Source: an uncultured Anaerolineaceae bacterium
Lineage (GTDB): Bacteria; Chloroflexota; Anaerolineae; Anaerolineales; Anaerolineaceae
Assembly: GCA_938020565.1 (NCBI GenBank)
Contig: CALIHP010000048.1
Coordinates: forward strand, 1 to 64,000
Direction: 5' to 3'
Length of the DNA stretch: 64,000 nucleotides
How positions within the stretch are numbered: the first letter of the stretch is position 1; each line of letters begins with the position of its first letter. Position numbers and translations under genes: made by a program. Positions 8,078 through 17,675 of the stretch are shown one piece after another. Under the pieces are notes generated by a model. The model worked only from the letters and a program-made list of their open reading frames with translations. It was not told the DNA's origin and made no database searches.

Positions 8078-8913
8078 TATTTCTCCAATTTCGTCTTATT
8101 TTCGACGATCTTGGCGATCCGCGCCGAGATCAGCGTCATCAACAAATATAACAGCGCCATCATCAGATAAGTTTCGATCGGACGCGAGCTGAACGAGAGA
8201 AATTCCCGTCCGCGCCGCGTCAAATCCGCGACCGAGACGACCGAAATCAGCGAAGAATCCTTCAAAAGCGCAATAAACTCGTTACCAATCGTCGGCATGA
8301 TCGAACGGTACGCCTGCGGCAGGATCACATATCGCATCGATTGCGCCTTGGTCATCCCCAGCGACCGCGCCGCTTCCATCTGCCCCGTTGGCAGCGCTTC
8401 AATTCCGGCGCGAACGATTTCCGCCATGTACGCGGCGTAGCAAATCGAGATTCCAACGATCGCCATGACGATCGGATTGGCGAGGTATTGCTGAAACGGA
8501 CGGAAATGAATCGCGTTCCCAACCTGAACGATCAGGGCTGGAACCGCAAAGTACCAGACCAGCAGCTGGACCAGCAGCGGGATCCCGCGGATAATTTCAA
8601 CGTAAACGGAAGTCACCCCGTAGATCACCCGGTTCTTCGATACGCGCCCCAGTCCGCAGATCAACCCCAGGATCATCGTCAGGGCAAACGTCGTAATCGT
8701 TATAAAAATCGTCACGACAATTCCGTCCTCGACGAAGGTCAGGATTCGTCCGTATGGGTCGGGGCGAAGGATTACCAGCAGCAGGATCAGGACAAATACG
8801 ACGGCGACCAGGCCCCACCATGCGTCGATCGCAGAGAGCTCGCCGGCCTGCGGAAGTTTCGCGATCTTGCCGGAAATCGGCTCGCTCGCTTCTTTTTTTG
8901 ATTCATTGCTCAT
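8077..8913 (-). CDS. Polar amino acid ABC transporter, permease
   Basis: A membrane permease of the HisM/GlnP family, with an N-terminal cytoplasmic tail, a first hydrophobic segment near residues 30-48 and a transport domain of about five helices. The EAA loop, AARSLGMTKAQSMRYVILP, is followed by the family's GNEFIALLKDSSL segment. ATG 8913 is preferred over an upstream TTG because GGAGAATG sits at a good distance. Such transporters normally have a substrate-binding lipoprotein gene in front; here 146 non-coding bases and then a glycosyltransferase lie upstream. The binding protein must be encoded elsewhere or has been lost. Confidence 0.9.
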   Translation of the reverse strand: MSNESKKEASEPISGKIAKLPQAGELSAIDAWWGLVAVVFVLILLLVILRPDPYGRILTFVEDGIVVTIFITITTFALTMILGLICGLGRVSKNRVIYGVTSVYVEIIRGIPLLVQLLVWYFAVPALIVQVGNAIHFRPFQQYLANPIVMAIVGISICYAAYMAEIVRAGIEALPTGQMEAARSLGMTKAQSMRYVILPQAYRSIMPTIGNEFIALLKDSSLISVVSVADLTRRGREFLSFSSRPIETYLMMALLYLLMTLISARIAKIVENKTKLEK

Positions 8914-9059
8914 TTTCAATCATTCTCCATCATGCGGTCAGGACCGGCGCAAATCGCGCCGCGCCGCTTAAAATCTGATTTCACCGTCCGGGGATGGATC
9001 AACGCGAATTTTAACATATCCCGGCTCCGACAAACCGGTTTTCGGATGACGGGCATGAT

Positions 9060-10286
9060 TTAACCGCGAAGGTCCGCCAAGAGCGCGTCAAGTTCAGCTT
9101 CAAATTTCGCCGCAGTTTTTTCCCGGGAGAAGTCGTTTCGAATCGCCTCTCTTCCGTTCCGCCCCATTCGCCGTCCGCGCTCGCGATCGGCCGCCAATTC
9201 AGACGCGGCGTCGGCCAACGCTTCCGCGCGGCCCGGCGGTACGAATATGCCGGCGTCATAGCGCTCGACGACCTCTCGAATCACGCCATCGATCTGGCAG
9301 AGAACCGGTTTCCCGGCCGCCATGAAATCGAAAACCTTATTCGGATACGTCGTTGTAAATTCGGGAATCGCCTTTAAGATCGCCAGACCGGCGTCAGCCG
9401 CAGCGATCAGATTTTTTATCTCCGCCTTCGAAACCGGCGGAAGGAAGGTCACGTTCTCCAGCTTCAGCGCCTCCGACAAAGCGATCAACCGCGCTTTTTC
9501 CTTCCCGCTTCCGACGAAGACGAAACGAATCGCCGCCTTTCGGTCGCTGAGGATCCGCGCGGCGGCCAGCGCGGTATCGAGATCGTTCGCAGGCCCGTGC
9601 GCCCCGGTGTACATGACGATAAATTCGTTCCCCTTCCGCCAGGAAGCGGCTCCGATCAGATCCGCGCTTTCGTCAGCGGTAAACATCTCCACATCAGCGG
9701 CATTCGGAACAAGCCCCGGCGTTTTTCCGCTCAACCGCTGAACATGCGGAATGAAGCCTGGGGAATTGACGATGATCCGGTCCGCCTTCCGATACAGGAA
9801 ACGTTCCAGAAACCGCGCGCCCCAAATCAGGAGCGGGTTCTTCAAAATGCCCATTCCAATCGCGAAATCAGGCCACAGGTCGCGGATTTCAAGAAGGAAC
9901 GGGATCCGTTTCCGGCGGGCCGACGCCCAGGCTGAAAGCGCCTGAAACAGGTTCGGGGACGTTCCCCAGACGACGTCGACGTCCGCGACCGACAGCGCAA
10001 GCCGATACGAAGAAAACATGAACGAAAAAAACGCAAACAGCCGCTGAACAAACCCTCGGTGCAGTCCGGACGAAGTCGAAGCGTACAGGATCCGGATTCC
10101 ATCGGCCGTCTCTTCGCGAGGCGTATCCGTCCCGCGCTTCGCCTCGCCGGTCAGATAGCTGACCGGGGACGTGATAACCGTGAGCCGATATCCGCGCCGG
10201 ATCAGCCAGCGCGCTAATTCGATATGCCGCGTTCCGCCGGCCTCCCCGGTCGTCACGAACGCCTGATGAATTAACAGAAGATGCAT
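9060..10286 (-). CDS. Glycosyltransferase family 4
   Basis: This 408-residue GT-B fold glycosyltransferase resembles WbuB-type family 4 enzymes. The acceptor domain starts with LLLIHQAFV and GGTRHIELARWL. The donor domain has YTGAHGPANDL, and a C-terminal PNKVFDFMAAGKPVL segment fits the nucleotide-sugar binding EX7E region. It would transfer a sugar from a nucleotide-activated donor to a growing glycan at the cytoplasmic face of the membrane. It is the last gene of a minus-strand run, 23 bases after the heparinase-like gene, with a GCGGAG site. The donor sugar cannot be predicted. Confidence 0.88.
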   Translation of the reverse strand: MHLLLIHQAFVTTGEAGGTRHIELARWLIRRGYRLTVITSPVSYLTGEAKRGTDTPREETADGIRILYASTSSGLHRGFVQRLFAFFSFMFSSYRLALSVADVDVVWGTSPNLFQALSAWASARRKRIPFLLEIRDLWPDFAIGMGILKNPLLIWGARFLERFLYRKADRIIVNSPGFIPHVQRLSGKTPGLVPNAADVEMFTADESADLIGAASWRKGNEFIVMYTGAHGPANDLDTALAAARILSDRKAAIRFVFVGSGKEKARLIALSEALKLENVTFLPPVSKAEIKNLIAAADAGLAILKAIPEFTTTYPNKVFDFMAAGKPVLCQIDGVIREVVERYDAGIFVPPGRAEALADAASELAADRERGRRMGRNGREAIRNDFSREKTAAKFEAELDALLADLRG

Positions 10287-10309
10287 TATTTTTCTCCGCT
10301 TCGACTTCT

Positions 10310-12271
10310 TTATCCGTTCTCCCGCCGAGGGGGAACGTCAAGCCGGAAATCGGACCTGAGGGTAAACCTTCCGCTCGCGGCGACGGTAAAGACGAGCGAA
10401 ACCGCCGGCAGGAGCGTCGCGTAAACCGGCGAGAACCACCCCATCAGCGCCGCCGTTTCCCGTGGAATCGGACGAACGGCGCCAATTTCGCGGAAAACTT
10501 TCCCGGCGCGAAGAAGCGTCGCTCCAATTCCCAAAACGCGCTCGCCCTCAACGCCGAGCAAAAGGGAAAAGCCCGCAAACCGCGCCCGGATCCGCCCATA
10601 TTCGATCAGGAGCTCCTCCGGCGCCTCAGGAAAAAGCCAATTGATTCTCGCGGTCCGTACGGCGTTCGAATCCGAATGGACGCTGTCTTCGACGAGCCAG
10701 CCGGTATCGGCGCGACTGAGCCGCCGCTTCGCCGTCACGCCCAAAGGACGATACGCGAAGTGCTCCGCCATGACGGCCGCGTTTCCGGCTTCTAAAATCC
10801 GCGCCGAGCGCCAGTCCAGCCACAGGAATTTTTCCGCGTCGGTCATCGGCTCAATATCGTCGATCACGAGTCCGTTATGCAGCGAGGCAAGCTTCAAGCG
10901 GTTCTCAAAACCCGCCGCGCCGTTATAGCGGTACGTCCCGGGGTCCAGAACGATCGGCTTCCCCTGCGTCCAGATCGACACATGAAGCTGGTCAGACTGC
11001 GCCGGGCGATCGCGGCGGAAGGCCGCCGCATGTAAACTCGCCCATCCGTCCGCCCGCTCCAGCCTTAACACCGTTTCATCGAGATAAGAAACCGGGAATT
11101 CAACGCCGATCAGGCTTTCAGGGAGCGGCTGCGCCCGGAGCCAGACGCCCAGCTCGTCCCATGGGCCTGGAGCGAAAAAAGGCCGGCCGAAGAAAACCCG
11201 CGCGCAGGCCTGAAGCGTCGGACGGTAATCGCCGAATGGGGAACCAAACGCGAAAAGCAGCGCGCCATCGTTATGCCCCTGGTTATTCGCGCCGCCGGAC
11301 CATGAATCAACCTCGGCGGCCAGTTTTCGAATCGACCGCCGCAGCGGCAAAATCAATTCCATCGGCCAGGTCATGCCACGCTGCTGAAGCAGGAAATTCA
11401 CCCACAGGACCAGCTGAAGCGCAAGGCGATGATAATTTGCGCTGTATTGAACGTATTCGCCGTCGGGGAGAAGCTGCGCCTTGAGGGCGGATTGAAAATC
11501 GCGCCACCCGGTTCGAAAATAACGCTCGCTCCGGCTCGCTTCCGGGAAAATCGCGCCGGCGGTCATCAGCCCCGCTGCCTCCGAGAGCCAATGGTTATTA
11601 TTCTGCGCAATCGCGTAATCGCGCGTCGTCAGGATCCGTTCCGCCGTGCAGCGCGCCATTCGTTCCAGAACCGGATCGGGCCAGGGCTCCCGACCGGCGC
11701 GAAAAACTGAAAACGCCAGCGCAGTCTGGATCAGACGCAGCGCGGTTTCCTGCGCCGAAAGCGCCTGAACTCCGTTAAACGGCGGGTTTTCCTGAAGGAA
11801 CCGGTTCAGGATCGCTCCGAACGCCGTCGGATAACGAACGTCGGACGTCAGCGTCCATCCGCGTGCTAAATCCTCCGCCCAACTGAACCGCGCGGCTTCC
11901 CAAAGATCCTTGACGTCGCCGTTTCGCGGCGCCTGGACCCGGGTCCAATGTTGATCGGGACGGATCGCGGGAAAACGCAGCGGTGCGCGGGAACCGCCCC
12001 GATAGGGACGATAAAAACCGGCGACGATTTCGTCGGCCGCTTCGATCGCGCGCGCCCGATCCGGATTCGCGAACGCACGAATCGTGGAAAGATCGAAACC
12101 AGCGAGCGGAACAAAGCGAACCGCGCCGAGCGAAGAATCGATCGCCTTCCCGACACGCTCCTCGCGAATCCGCGCCAGACCGCTCCGCAGCGTCAAGCGG
12201 TAGCGGAGAAAATAAAAAAGCTTTCGCGGCCCAAGCGCGCAAAGGATTTTTACACCGGTCCGAAGATTCAT
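10310..12271 (-). CDS. Heparinase II/III family protein
   Basis: This 653-residue protein has an alpha-helical N-terminal toroid and a beta-rich C-terminal domain, as in heparinase II/III-type polysaccharide lyases. Conserved elements seen are NNNHWLSEA (224-232), YSANYHRLALQ (276-286) and the later DPGTYRYN segment. No signal peptide is evident. Members of this family found in exopolysaccharide clusters usually trim or modify the glycan made there rather than degrade host heparin. Its start codon overlaps the upstream stop (ATGA, 12268-12271), so it is translationally coupled to the bi-domain oxidoreductase. Confidence 0.85.
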   Translation of the reverse strand: MNLRTGVKILCALGPRKLFYFLRYRLTLRSGLARIREERVGKAIDSSLGAVRFVPLAGFDLSTIRAFANPDRARAIEAADEIVAGFYRPYRGGSRAPLRFPAIRPDQHWTRVQAPRNGDVKDLWEAARFSWAEDLARGWTLTSDVRYPTAFGAILNRFLQENPPFNGVQALSAQETALRLIQTALAFSVFRAGREPWPDPVLERMARCTAERILTTRDYAIAQNNNHWLSEAAGLMTAGAIFPEASRSERYFRTGWRDFQSALKAQLLPDGEYVQYSANYHRLALQLVLWVNFLLQQRGMTWPMELILPLRRSIRKLAAEVDSWSGGANNQGHNDGALLFAFGSPFGDYRPTLQACARVFFGRPFFAPGPWDELGVWLRAQPLPESLIGVEFPVSYLDETVLRLERADGWASLHAAAFRRDRPAQSDQLHVSIWTQGKPIVLDPGTYRYNGAAGFENRLKLASLHNGLVIDDIEPMTDAEKFLWLDWRSARILEAGNAAVMAEHFAYRPLGVTAKRRLSRADTGWLVEDSVHSDSNAVRTARINWLFPEAPEELLIEYGRIRARFAGFSLLLGVEGERVLGIGATLLRAGKVFREIGAVRPIPRETAALMGWFSPVYATLLPAVSLVFTVAASGRFTLRSDFRLDVPPRRENG

Positions 12272-14463
12272 TCGCCGCCGTTCAGGCTAATTTCCGAAAG
12301 ACTTTCGACCGCCGGAACCTGAATACCGTCTTTTTGACGGATCGATTCAACCGCAGCGAAGCTCGCGAGCGACGCCGTGAAGATTTCGTCCAGCGGAATC
12401 GGCGCTGCCCCGCCGTTCACAGCCGCATCGACGAACGCTTTCCAGGAACGGCTATGTCCTTTGTCCATCCGGAGCCCAGCTTTCGTTTTTTTCATCTCGC
12501 CAGCGTTCCAGGTATCCAATTCACGGAAATCGCTGAGAATCGCGATTCGCCCGCCGCTGAAAGCCTCGATCCGCTCTTTCATGCAGGATCGATCGCCGTT
12601 GGCCAGGTACTGAATCGTTCCGAACGATCCGTCGGCGAGCGCGATTTGAATCGCGGCGTTGTCGTCCTGATAACGCCCTAAATTCGGAAGCGCCAGAGCC
12701 TGAACCGAGAGCGGAAGCGCCCCGGTCAGGTAAGTCAGGAAATCGATCATGTGGCAGGCTTCGCCGATAATCCGCCCGCCGCCAATTTCCGGGTCCTGCG
12801 TCCAGTGATTCCCCGGGAGAAAACCGGCGTTGACGATATAGTTGATCGCCAGCGGTTCGCCGCTTTCAGCCAGAAACGATTTCATTTTTTCAGCCAGCGG
12901 CGCAAAGCGGCGATTATATCCGACCATGAGAAGCTGGTCCGGATTCTGCGCCGCCGCCAGGTACACGGAACGCAGTTCGTCGATCGTCAGCGCCAGCGGC
13001 TTTTCACAGTAAACATGTTTTCCGGCGTTCAGCGCGCGCACCGTCAATCCGCTATGCGCATGATGACGCGTGAGGATCACGACCGCGTTAACGTCCGGAT
13101 CCTGAATCACGGCGTCAGCGTCCGCGGCGACCTTTGAAAAACCGAATTTCTCGCCGGCCTCCCGCGCCGTTCCTCCGCGTTCCGACGCGATCGACGTCAG
13201 CGTCACCGGCGCGCCCTCGAGCCGCATCATCGGCAAAAAGGTCGCGTTTGCGTAATTGCCGGCCCCGATCACGCCGACCGAAACCGGACCTGGCGCGATA
13301 TCCGAACGGAGCGCGACCGCCTCCGCCGCGACCGGCTCCTTCGCCGTCGACTCATATTGAAGAAGGACGCCCAAATACGGTTCGCCGCTCTTTCCTTTAA
13401 TAAGATCATACGCACGGACGCCCTCCTCGATCGGGATGCGATGCGAAATGAGCGGTTCGGTTCGAACCGCGCCGCGCGCGAGGAGAGAAACGAAACTTTC
13501 CATGTTCCGGCCTTCCGTCCAGCGAACGTACCCGATCGGATAATCCTGCCCCTTTTCCTCATACGAAGCGTCGTACCGGCCCGGACCGTAGGAACGCGAA
13601 ACGGTAAAACGGATTTCCTTTTCATAGTAAATCTTCCGCGGAATATTCAGCCCGACCGCGCCGATCGAAACGACCGTCCCGCGATCCCGGCAGAGTTCCC
13701 CCGCCAGCGCGATCAGGTCACTTTCCTTCGACCCGGCGCAGATCAGCACATGATCAAAACCGCGCGCGCCGACAAGCTCCGCCGCTTTCCCTTTCACTGC
13801 GTCATTATGGCAGGCGTCCGCACCCAACTCTTTCGCCAGCGCGATTCGCGCTTCAGAGATATCGATCCCCAGCGTCACGCAGCCGGCCGCTTTGGCAATC
13901 TGAACCGTCAACAGGCCGAGCAGCCCCAGCCCGATCACCAGAACCGATTCGTCGAGCCGCGCCTCCGACAGTCGGAAGCCATGCATCGCGACCGCGCCCA
14001 ACGTCGTAAACGCCGCCGCTTCGTCCGAAACGGTATCGGGAAGCTTTACGAGTAAATTTTTCGGAACGAGTTCGTATTCCGCGTGAACCGCGTAAGATCC
14101 CCCGCCGCAGGCAACCCGATCGCCGACACTGAACCCTTTCAGCTCAGGCCCGACGGCGACGATCACGCCCGCCGATGAATATCCGGGGAACATCGGCTGA
14201 TCCAGACGGTTAAACGCTGATTCGAGCGTTGGAAGCAGGCCCTCGCGTTTCGTTTTCTCCAGAACCTGTTTTACGAGGTCCGGACGCGCGATCGCTTTTG
14301 CGGCCAGATTTTTCTCGGCAAATTCAGACGTCGTTCGTTCCGTCCCAGCGGACACGAGCGAGAACGTCGTCCTCACCAAAGCGAAACCCTTTCCCGGACG
14401 CGGAATCGGTACGTCCTTGACAAGAATAGAACCGCTGCGCATGTTTTGAATGAGTTGTTTCAT
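12268..14463 (-). CDS. Bi-domain oxidoreductase (MDR plus Gfo/Idh/MocA)
   Basis: This 731-residue fusion has two parts. Residues 1 to about 370 are a zinc-type alcohol dehydrogenase/MDR domain with a Rossmann motif, GLGLLG at 178-183. Residues from about 393 form a Gfo/Idh/MocA oxidoreductase with GAGNYA at 400-405, CEKPL at 486-490 and GYNRRFAP downstream. The two-domain protein is regularly found next to heparinase II/III and family 4 glycosyltransferase genes in surface-polysaccharide loci, which is exactly the order here. It probably oxidises or reduces a sugar nucleotide or glycan intermediate; the substrate is not known. GGAGC precedes ATG 14463. Confidence 0.88.
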   Translation of the reverse strand: MKQLIQNMRSGSILVKDVPIPRPGKGFALVRTTFSLVSAGTERTTSEFAEKNLAAKAIARPDLVKQVLEKTKREGLLPTLESAFNRLDQPMFPGYSSAGVIVAVGPELKGFSVGDRVACGGGSYAVHAEYELVPKNLLVKLPDTVSDEAAAFTTLGAVAMHGFRLSEARLDESVLVIGLGLLGLLTVQIAKAAGCVTLGIDISEARIALAKELGADACHNDAVKGKAAELVGARGFDHVLICAGSKESDLIALAGELCRDRGTVVSIGAVGLNIPRKIYYEKEIRFTVSRSYGPGRYDASYEEKGQDYPIGYVRWTEGRNMESFVSLLARGAVRTEPLISHRIPIEEGVRAYDLIKGKSGEPYLGVLLQYESTAKEPVAAEAVALRSDIAPGPVSVGVIGAGNYANATFLPMMRLEGAPVTLTSIASERGGTAREAGEKFGFSKVAADADAVIQDPDVNAVVILTRHHAHSGLTVRALNAGKHVYCEKPLALTIDELRSVYLAAAQNPDQLLMVGYNRRFAPLAEKMKSFLAESGEPLAINYIVNAGFLPGNHWTQDPEIGGGRIIGEACHMIDFLTYLTGALPLSVQALALPNLGRYQDDNAAIQIALADGSFGTIQYLANGDRSCMKERIEAFSGGRIAILSDFRELDTWNAGEMKKTKAGLRMDKGHSRSWKAFVDAAVNGGAAPIPLDEIFTASLASFAAVESIRQKDGIQVPAVESLSEISLNGGE

Positions 14464-14512
14464 GAAAGCTCCGTTTCCGTTCGAAAATCAGGCAACCCGA
14501 TTCCACGATCCA

Positions 14513-15862
14513 TCAGCTCCCAAACCGCGCTCCGCTCATGACGCCAGGAAGCGGGAGCCGAAGCCCTGAGATGATCCATCGCTGGGAATAGTTCCTGAAA
14601 ATTCCAAAAATAATCAAAAAGAGCAGCACCGCGCAAATAATCAGCGCTGCCAGAAACCAGATATCCTCGATCTTTCGTTTCGGACTTTCCGAAGGCGGCG
14701 GTCCCGGAATTTCAGGATCATCGCCCGTCGTCTGGTCATACTGATCGCGCATCGTCGTCAGCCAGCTCGCCTCTGGATTCAGCGTCTTTGTCGGCGAAAT
14801 TTCCGTCGCCCGGAGCCGATAGCGCTCCGCCATTCCGAAAATCGAGAGATCGCCGCTCGGGCGCGAATTCAGGATGAGCTTCTGGACATTTTCCGATTCA
14901 TAAAGCGCGTCCGGCTTCGTCAGCGCGGCGATAAACTCCGCGATCGAGGCGAAGCGAAAAACGATCCTCGGCGACAACGCGCGCATGATCGCGTAATCGG
15001 CGTTATTCGGGAGCTGGCAGCCCAGCTGCGCAGGGGAACGCAGCTCGTCGTTCATCGCCCGCGTCGGCGCGTCGAGCGGGGTAATTCCGGTAATCGCCCG
15101 ATAAATCGTCGCTCCCATCGCGTAAACGTCGCTCCAGGGCCCCTGAGCCGCCTGGCTGGTATACTGCTCCATCGGAGCGTACCCAGGCTTGACGATCGTT
15201 CGGACGCTCTTCGTCTCATCCTCGCGGCGAAAACGCGCCGCGCCGAAATCGATCAGCTTCGCAACGCCATCCGACGTGATAAAAATGTTATCCGGCGCGA
15301 TATCGCGATGAAGCATGCCTTCATGATGGACCGTGTCAAGCGCTTCCATTGTCGGCAGCAACAGCGTCAACGCTTCCTGAAACGAGATCCGCCCGCCGCG
15401 AATCGCTAAATAATCCTTCAGCGAGTTTCCTTCAAGAAATTCCATCACGAAATAACCGGTATTATTCTCAAAGAAAAACGAAATAACGTCAACGATATTT
15501 GGCTGACCGCTGAGTCGGGAAAGAATCTGCGCTTCCTTATTAAAAAGCTCCAGCCCGCGTCGGAAGAACGCGCCGTTATCCGGGTTTGTCGGCTGAACGC
15601 GGCTCCCTGCCCGAAGAACCGAACCGCTCGGGAAATATTCTTTAATCGCGATACGGCGTTTGGAATGCAGCTCGTATCCCAGATAGGTAATTCCGAAACC
15701 GCCCTGACCGAGGACCCGTCCGACGAAAAAACCGTCGTGAAGGATCGTTCCCAGCGGAAGCGCCATTCCGCGGTCCCCTTCCGCCGCGTTATCATAACCG
15801 CAGACCGGACACGGATTCGCCCCGTTTATTCCGGAAAAGCAATTATAACAAGTCTGCCCCAT
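14513..15862 (-). CDS. Zinc-ribbon membrane Ser/Thr protein kinase
   Basis: A 449-residue Hanks-type kinase starting at ATG 15862; a TTG eight codons upstream is an alternative. It begins with a CxxC-x9-CxxC zinc ribbon (C5, C8, C18, C21). The kinase domain follows, with glycine loop GQGGFGITYLG (52-62), lysine in AIKEYFP (K74), HRDIAPDN (catalytic D187) and DFGAAR (D205). A transmembrane helix lies near residues 403-425 and a short external tail follows. It would sense and phosphorylate at the membrane. Its stop is 50 bases before the polysaccharide operon on the same strand, so control of glycan synthesis is possible but unproven. Confidence 0.88.
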   Translation of the reverse strand: MGQTCYNCFSGINGANPCPVCGYDNAAEGDRGMALPLGTILHDGFFVGRVLGQGGFGITYLGYELHSKRRIAIKEYFPSGSVLRAGSRVQPTNPDNGAFFRRGLELFNKEAQILSRLSGQPNIVDVISFFFENNTGYFVMEFLEGNSLKDYLAIRGGRISFQEALTLLLPTMEALDTVHHEGMLHRDIAPDNIFITSDGVAKLIDFGAARFRREDETKSVRTIVKPGYAPMEQYTSQAAQGPWSDVYAMGATIYRAITGITPLDAPTRAMNDELRSPAQLGCQLPNNADYAIMRALSPRIVFRFASIAEFIAALTKPDALYESENVQKLILNSRPSGDLSIFGMAERYRLRATEISPTKTLNPEASWLTTMRDQYDQTTGDDPEIPGPPPSESPKRKIEDIWFLAALIICAVLLFLIIFGIFRNYSQRWIISGLRLPLPGVMSGARFGS

Positions 15863-16018
15863 CAGTCCCCGCGTTCCTTCCTTCAATACCCTCTCATGCT
15901 AATTTTATCATTGCAGAATACGTTCCAAGCGGAGGCTGCCTGAAATCTCGGCGTCCGGAGTTTCCGGCAATGTACCAAAGGCCAGCCGGGAGTTGGCTCG
16001 CAGCGGCAATAAATCGAC

Positions 16019-16024
16019 TATAAT
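16019..16024 (+). promoter_or_regulatory. Probable -10 box of the enolase promoter
   Basis: A perfect TATAAT at 16019-16024 lies 49 bases upstream of the enolase ATG. The best -35 candidate, TTGGCT at 15993-15998, is 20 bases away, so only the -10 is assigned with any confidence. Confidence 0.5.
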
Positions 16025-16072
16025 TGATTAAAACGTTTGGCTCCTTGCCGGCTAAGAAAAAAGGAAATTCAC

Positions 16073-17374
16073 ATGGAAACAATTATCGAACAGGTATACG
16101 GACGAGAAGTCCTCGATTCACGGGGCAACCCGACGGTTGAAGTTGAAGTCGTTTTGGCCGACGGTAATTATGGCCGCGCCGCCGTTCCGTCAGGCGCTTC
16201 GACCGGTATTCATGAAGCGTTGGAGCTTCGCGACGACGATAAAGAACGCTATGGCGGTAAAGGGACGCTGAAAGCCGTCGAAAACGTTAATAACGAAATC
16301 GCCGACGAATTGATCGGAATGGACGCGACGGATCAGATCGAAATCGACCGCATGATGATCGATCTGGACGGAACGAAAAATAAAGGGAAACTGGGCGCGA
16401 ACGCGATTTTAGGGACCTCGCTCGCGGTCGCGAAAGCGGCGGCCAACTCGTTAGGATTACCGCTCTACCGCTATATCGGCGGCGTCTGGGCGCATACGCT
16501 CCCGGTTCCGATGATGAATATTCTTAACGGCGGCGCGCATACCGGCTGGCAGTCGACTGACTTCCAGGAATTCATGGTCATGCCGTTTGGCGCTGAATCC
16601 TTCGCCGAAGGGCTCCGCTGGGGCGCGGAAATCTATCATAAGCTCAAAGCCGTTCTCAAGAGCCGCGGCTACACGACGCTCGTCGGCGACGAAGGCGGAT
16701 ACGCCCCTGCGTTGAAGACGAACGAAGAAGCCGTCGAAGTGATCCTTGAAGCGATCGAGAAGGCTGGATACAAGGCCGGCGTCGACGTCGCGATCGCGCT
16801 CGACCCCGCCAGCTCCGAACTCTACGACGAAGAAACAAAACGCTACAACCTGCGCAAAGAAGGCAAAATGCTTTCCAGCGACGAGATGGTCGCGTTCTGG
16901 AAGAACTGGATCGACAAGTATCCGATCGTCTCGATTGAAGACGGCCTGGCGCAGGACGACTGGGACGGATGGAAAAAGCTGGTCGCTGAAGCCGGGGACC
17001 GCCTCCAGATCGTCGGCGACGATCTCCTCGTGACCAATCCGGAACGCGTCCGCCGCGCGATCAAAGAATCCGCCGCCAACGCGCTCCTCGTCAAATTCAA
17101 CCAGATCGGTTCGCTGACCGAAACGATCGAATCCGTTGAAACCTGCCAGCGCAACGGATGGCGCGCGGTCACGTCGCATCGCTCCGGCGAAACCGAAGAC
17201 AGCACCATCGCCGACCTGTCGGTCGCGCTCAACATGGGCCAGATCAAGACCGGCGCTCCGGCCCGATCGGACCGTGTCGCGAAATACAACCAGCTGCTTC
17301 GGATCGAGGAAGAGCTGGGCGACGCCGCCGTTTACGCCGGATGGAACGCGCTCGCTTTCCGCGCCAATAAGTAA
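16073..17374 (+). CDS. eno: Enolase (phosphopyruvate hydratase)
   Basis: This 433-residue protein is a full-length enolase, converting 2-phosphoglycerate to phosphoenolpyruvate in glycolysis in the cytoplasm. Visible hallmarks are the mobile loop GASTG (41-45), the metal-site segments VSIEDGLAQDD and IVGDDLLVTN, the LLVKFNQIGSLTET signature and SHRSGETED starting at residue 368. ATG 16073 is chosen over a TTG twelve codons earlier because AAGGA lies just upstream and METIIEQV matches family N termini. It stands alone, with a -10 at 16019 and inverted repeats after the stop. Confidence 0.98.
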   Translation: METIIEQVYGREVLDSRGNPTVEVEVVLADGNYGRAAVPSGASTGIHEALELRDDDKERYGGKGTLKAVENVNNEIADELIGMDATDQIEIDRMMIDLDGTKNKGKLGANAILGTSLAVAKAAANSLGLPLYRYIGGVWAHTLPVPMMNILNGGAHTGWQSTDFQEFMVMPFGAESFAEGLRWGAEIYHKLKAVLKSRGYTTLVGDEGGYAPALKTNEEAVEVILEAIEKAGYKAGVDVAIALDPASSELYDEETKRYNLRKEGKMLSSDEMVAFWKNWIDKYPIVSIEDGLAQDDWDGWKKLVAEAGDRLQIVGDDLLVTNPERVRRAIKESAANALLVKFNQIGSLTETIESVETCQRNGWRAVTSHRSGETEDSTIADLSVALNMGQIKTGAPARSDRVAKYNQLLRIEEELGDAAVYAGWNALAFRANK

Positions 17375-17675
17375 ACCCGCTTTGCGCGGGTGCAGCGCGG
17401 CTGTCATGAAACGGATCTCGCTGAATTAAAAATTCGTTTGAAATTGCTGGCGAATCGTCATTCCCAATAACGGAACGGCGATTCGCCGGAATTATTTTAT
17501 ATTATTTTTACATAAGCTCCTGTTTGCGGCATGGCGCAACGAAAGCTCCCCGCTTTTACGTCAAGCTTTTGAAACCTTTTTCAGAATTCATCGTATATCG
17601 AATAAAGAAACCGTTCCCTCAGCGCGTAAACCGGATAGAATTAAGCCAGCGAAATCCAACCGAAGGAGAAGAAAT
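17375..17675 (+). other. Intergenic region after enolase
   Basis: About 300 bases with no supported gene. It holds a short CCCGC/GCGGG hairpin just after the enolase stop (17376-17390) and a 9-base inverted repeat (17449-17457 with 17479-17487) followed by AT-rich sequence, the likely transcription end. The last bases carry the GAAGGAG site of the next gene. Nothing else was recognised. Confidence 0.5.
17449..17510 (+). terminator. Probable enolase terminator
   Basis: GGCGAATCG at 17449-17457 and its exact complement at 17479-17487 can pair and are followed by a T-rich stretch (ATTATTTTATATTATTTTTA). The loop is long (21 bases), so this is less certain than the other terminators. Confidence 0.45.

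Noticed and set aside
16457..17407. 316-codon open frame antisense to enolase
   Set aside because: Enolase on the opposite strand is certain and full length; the antisense product has no recognisable domain.
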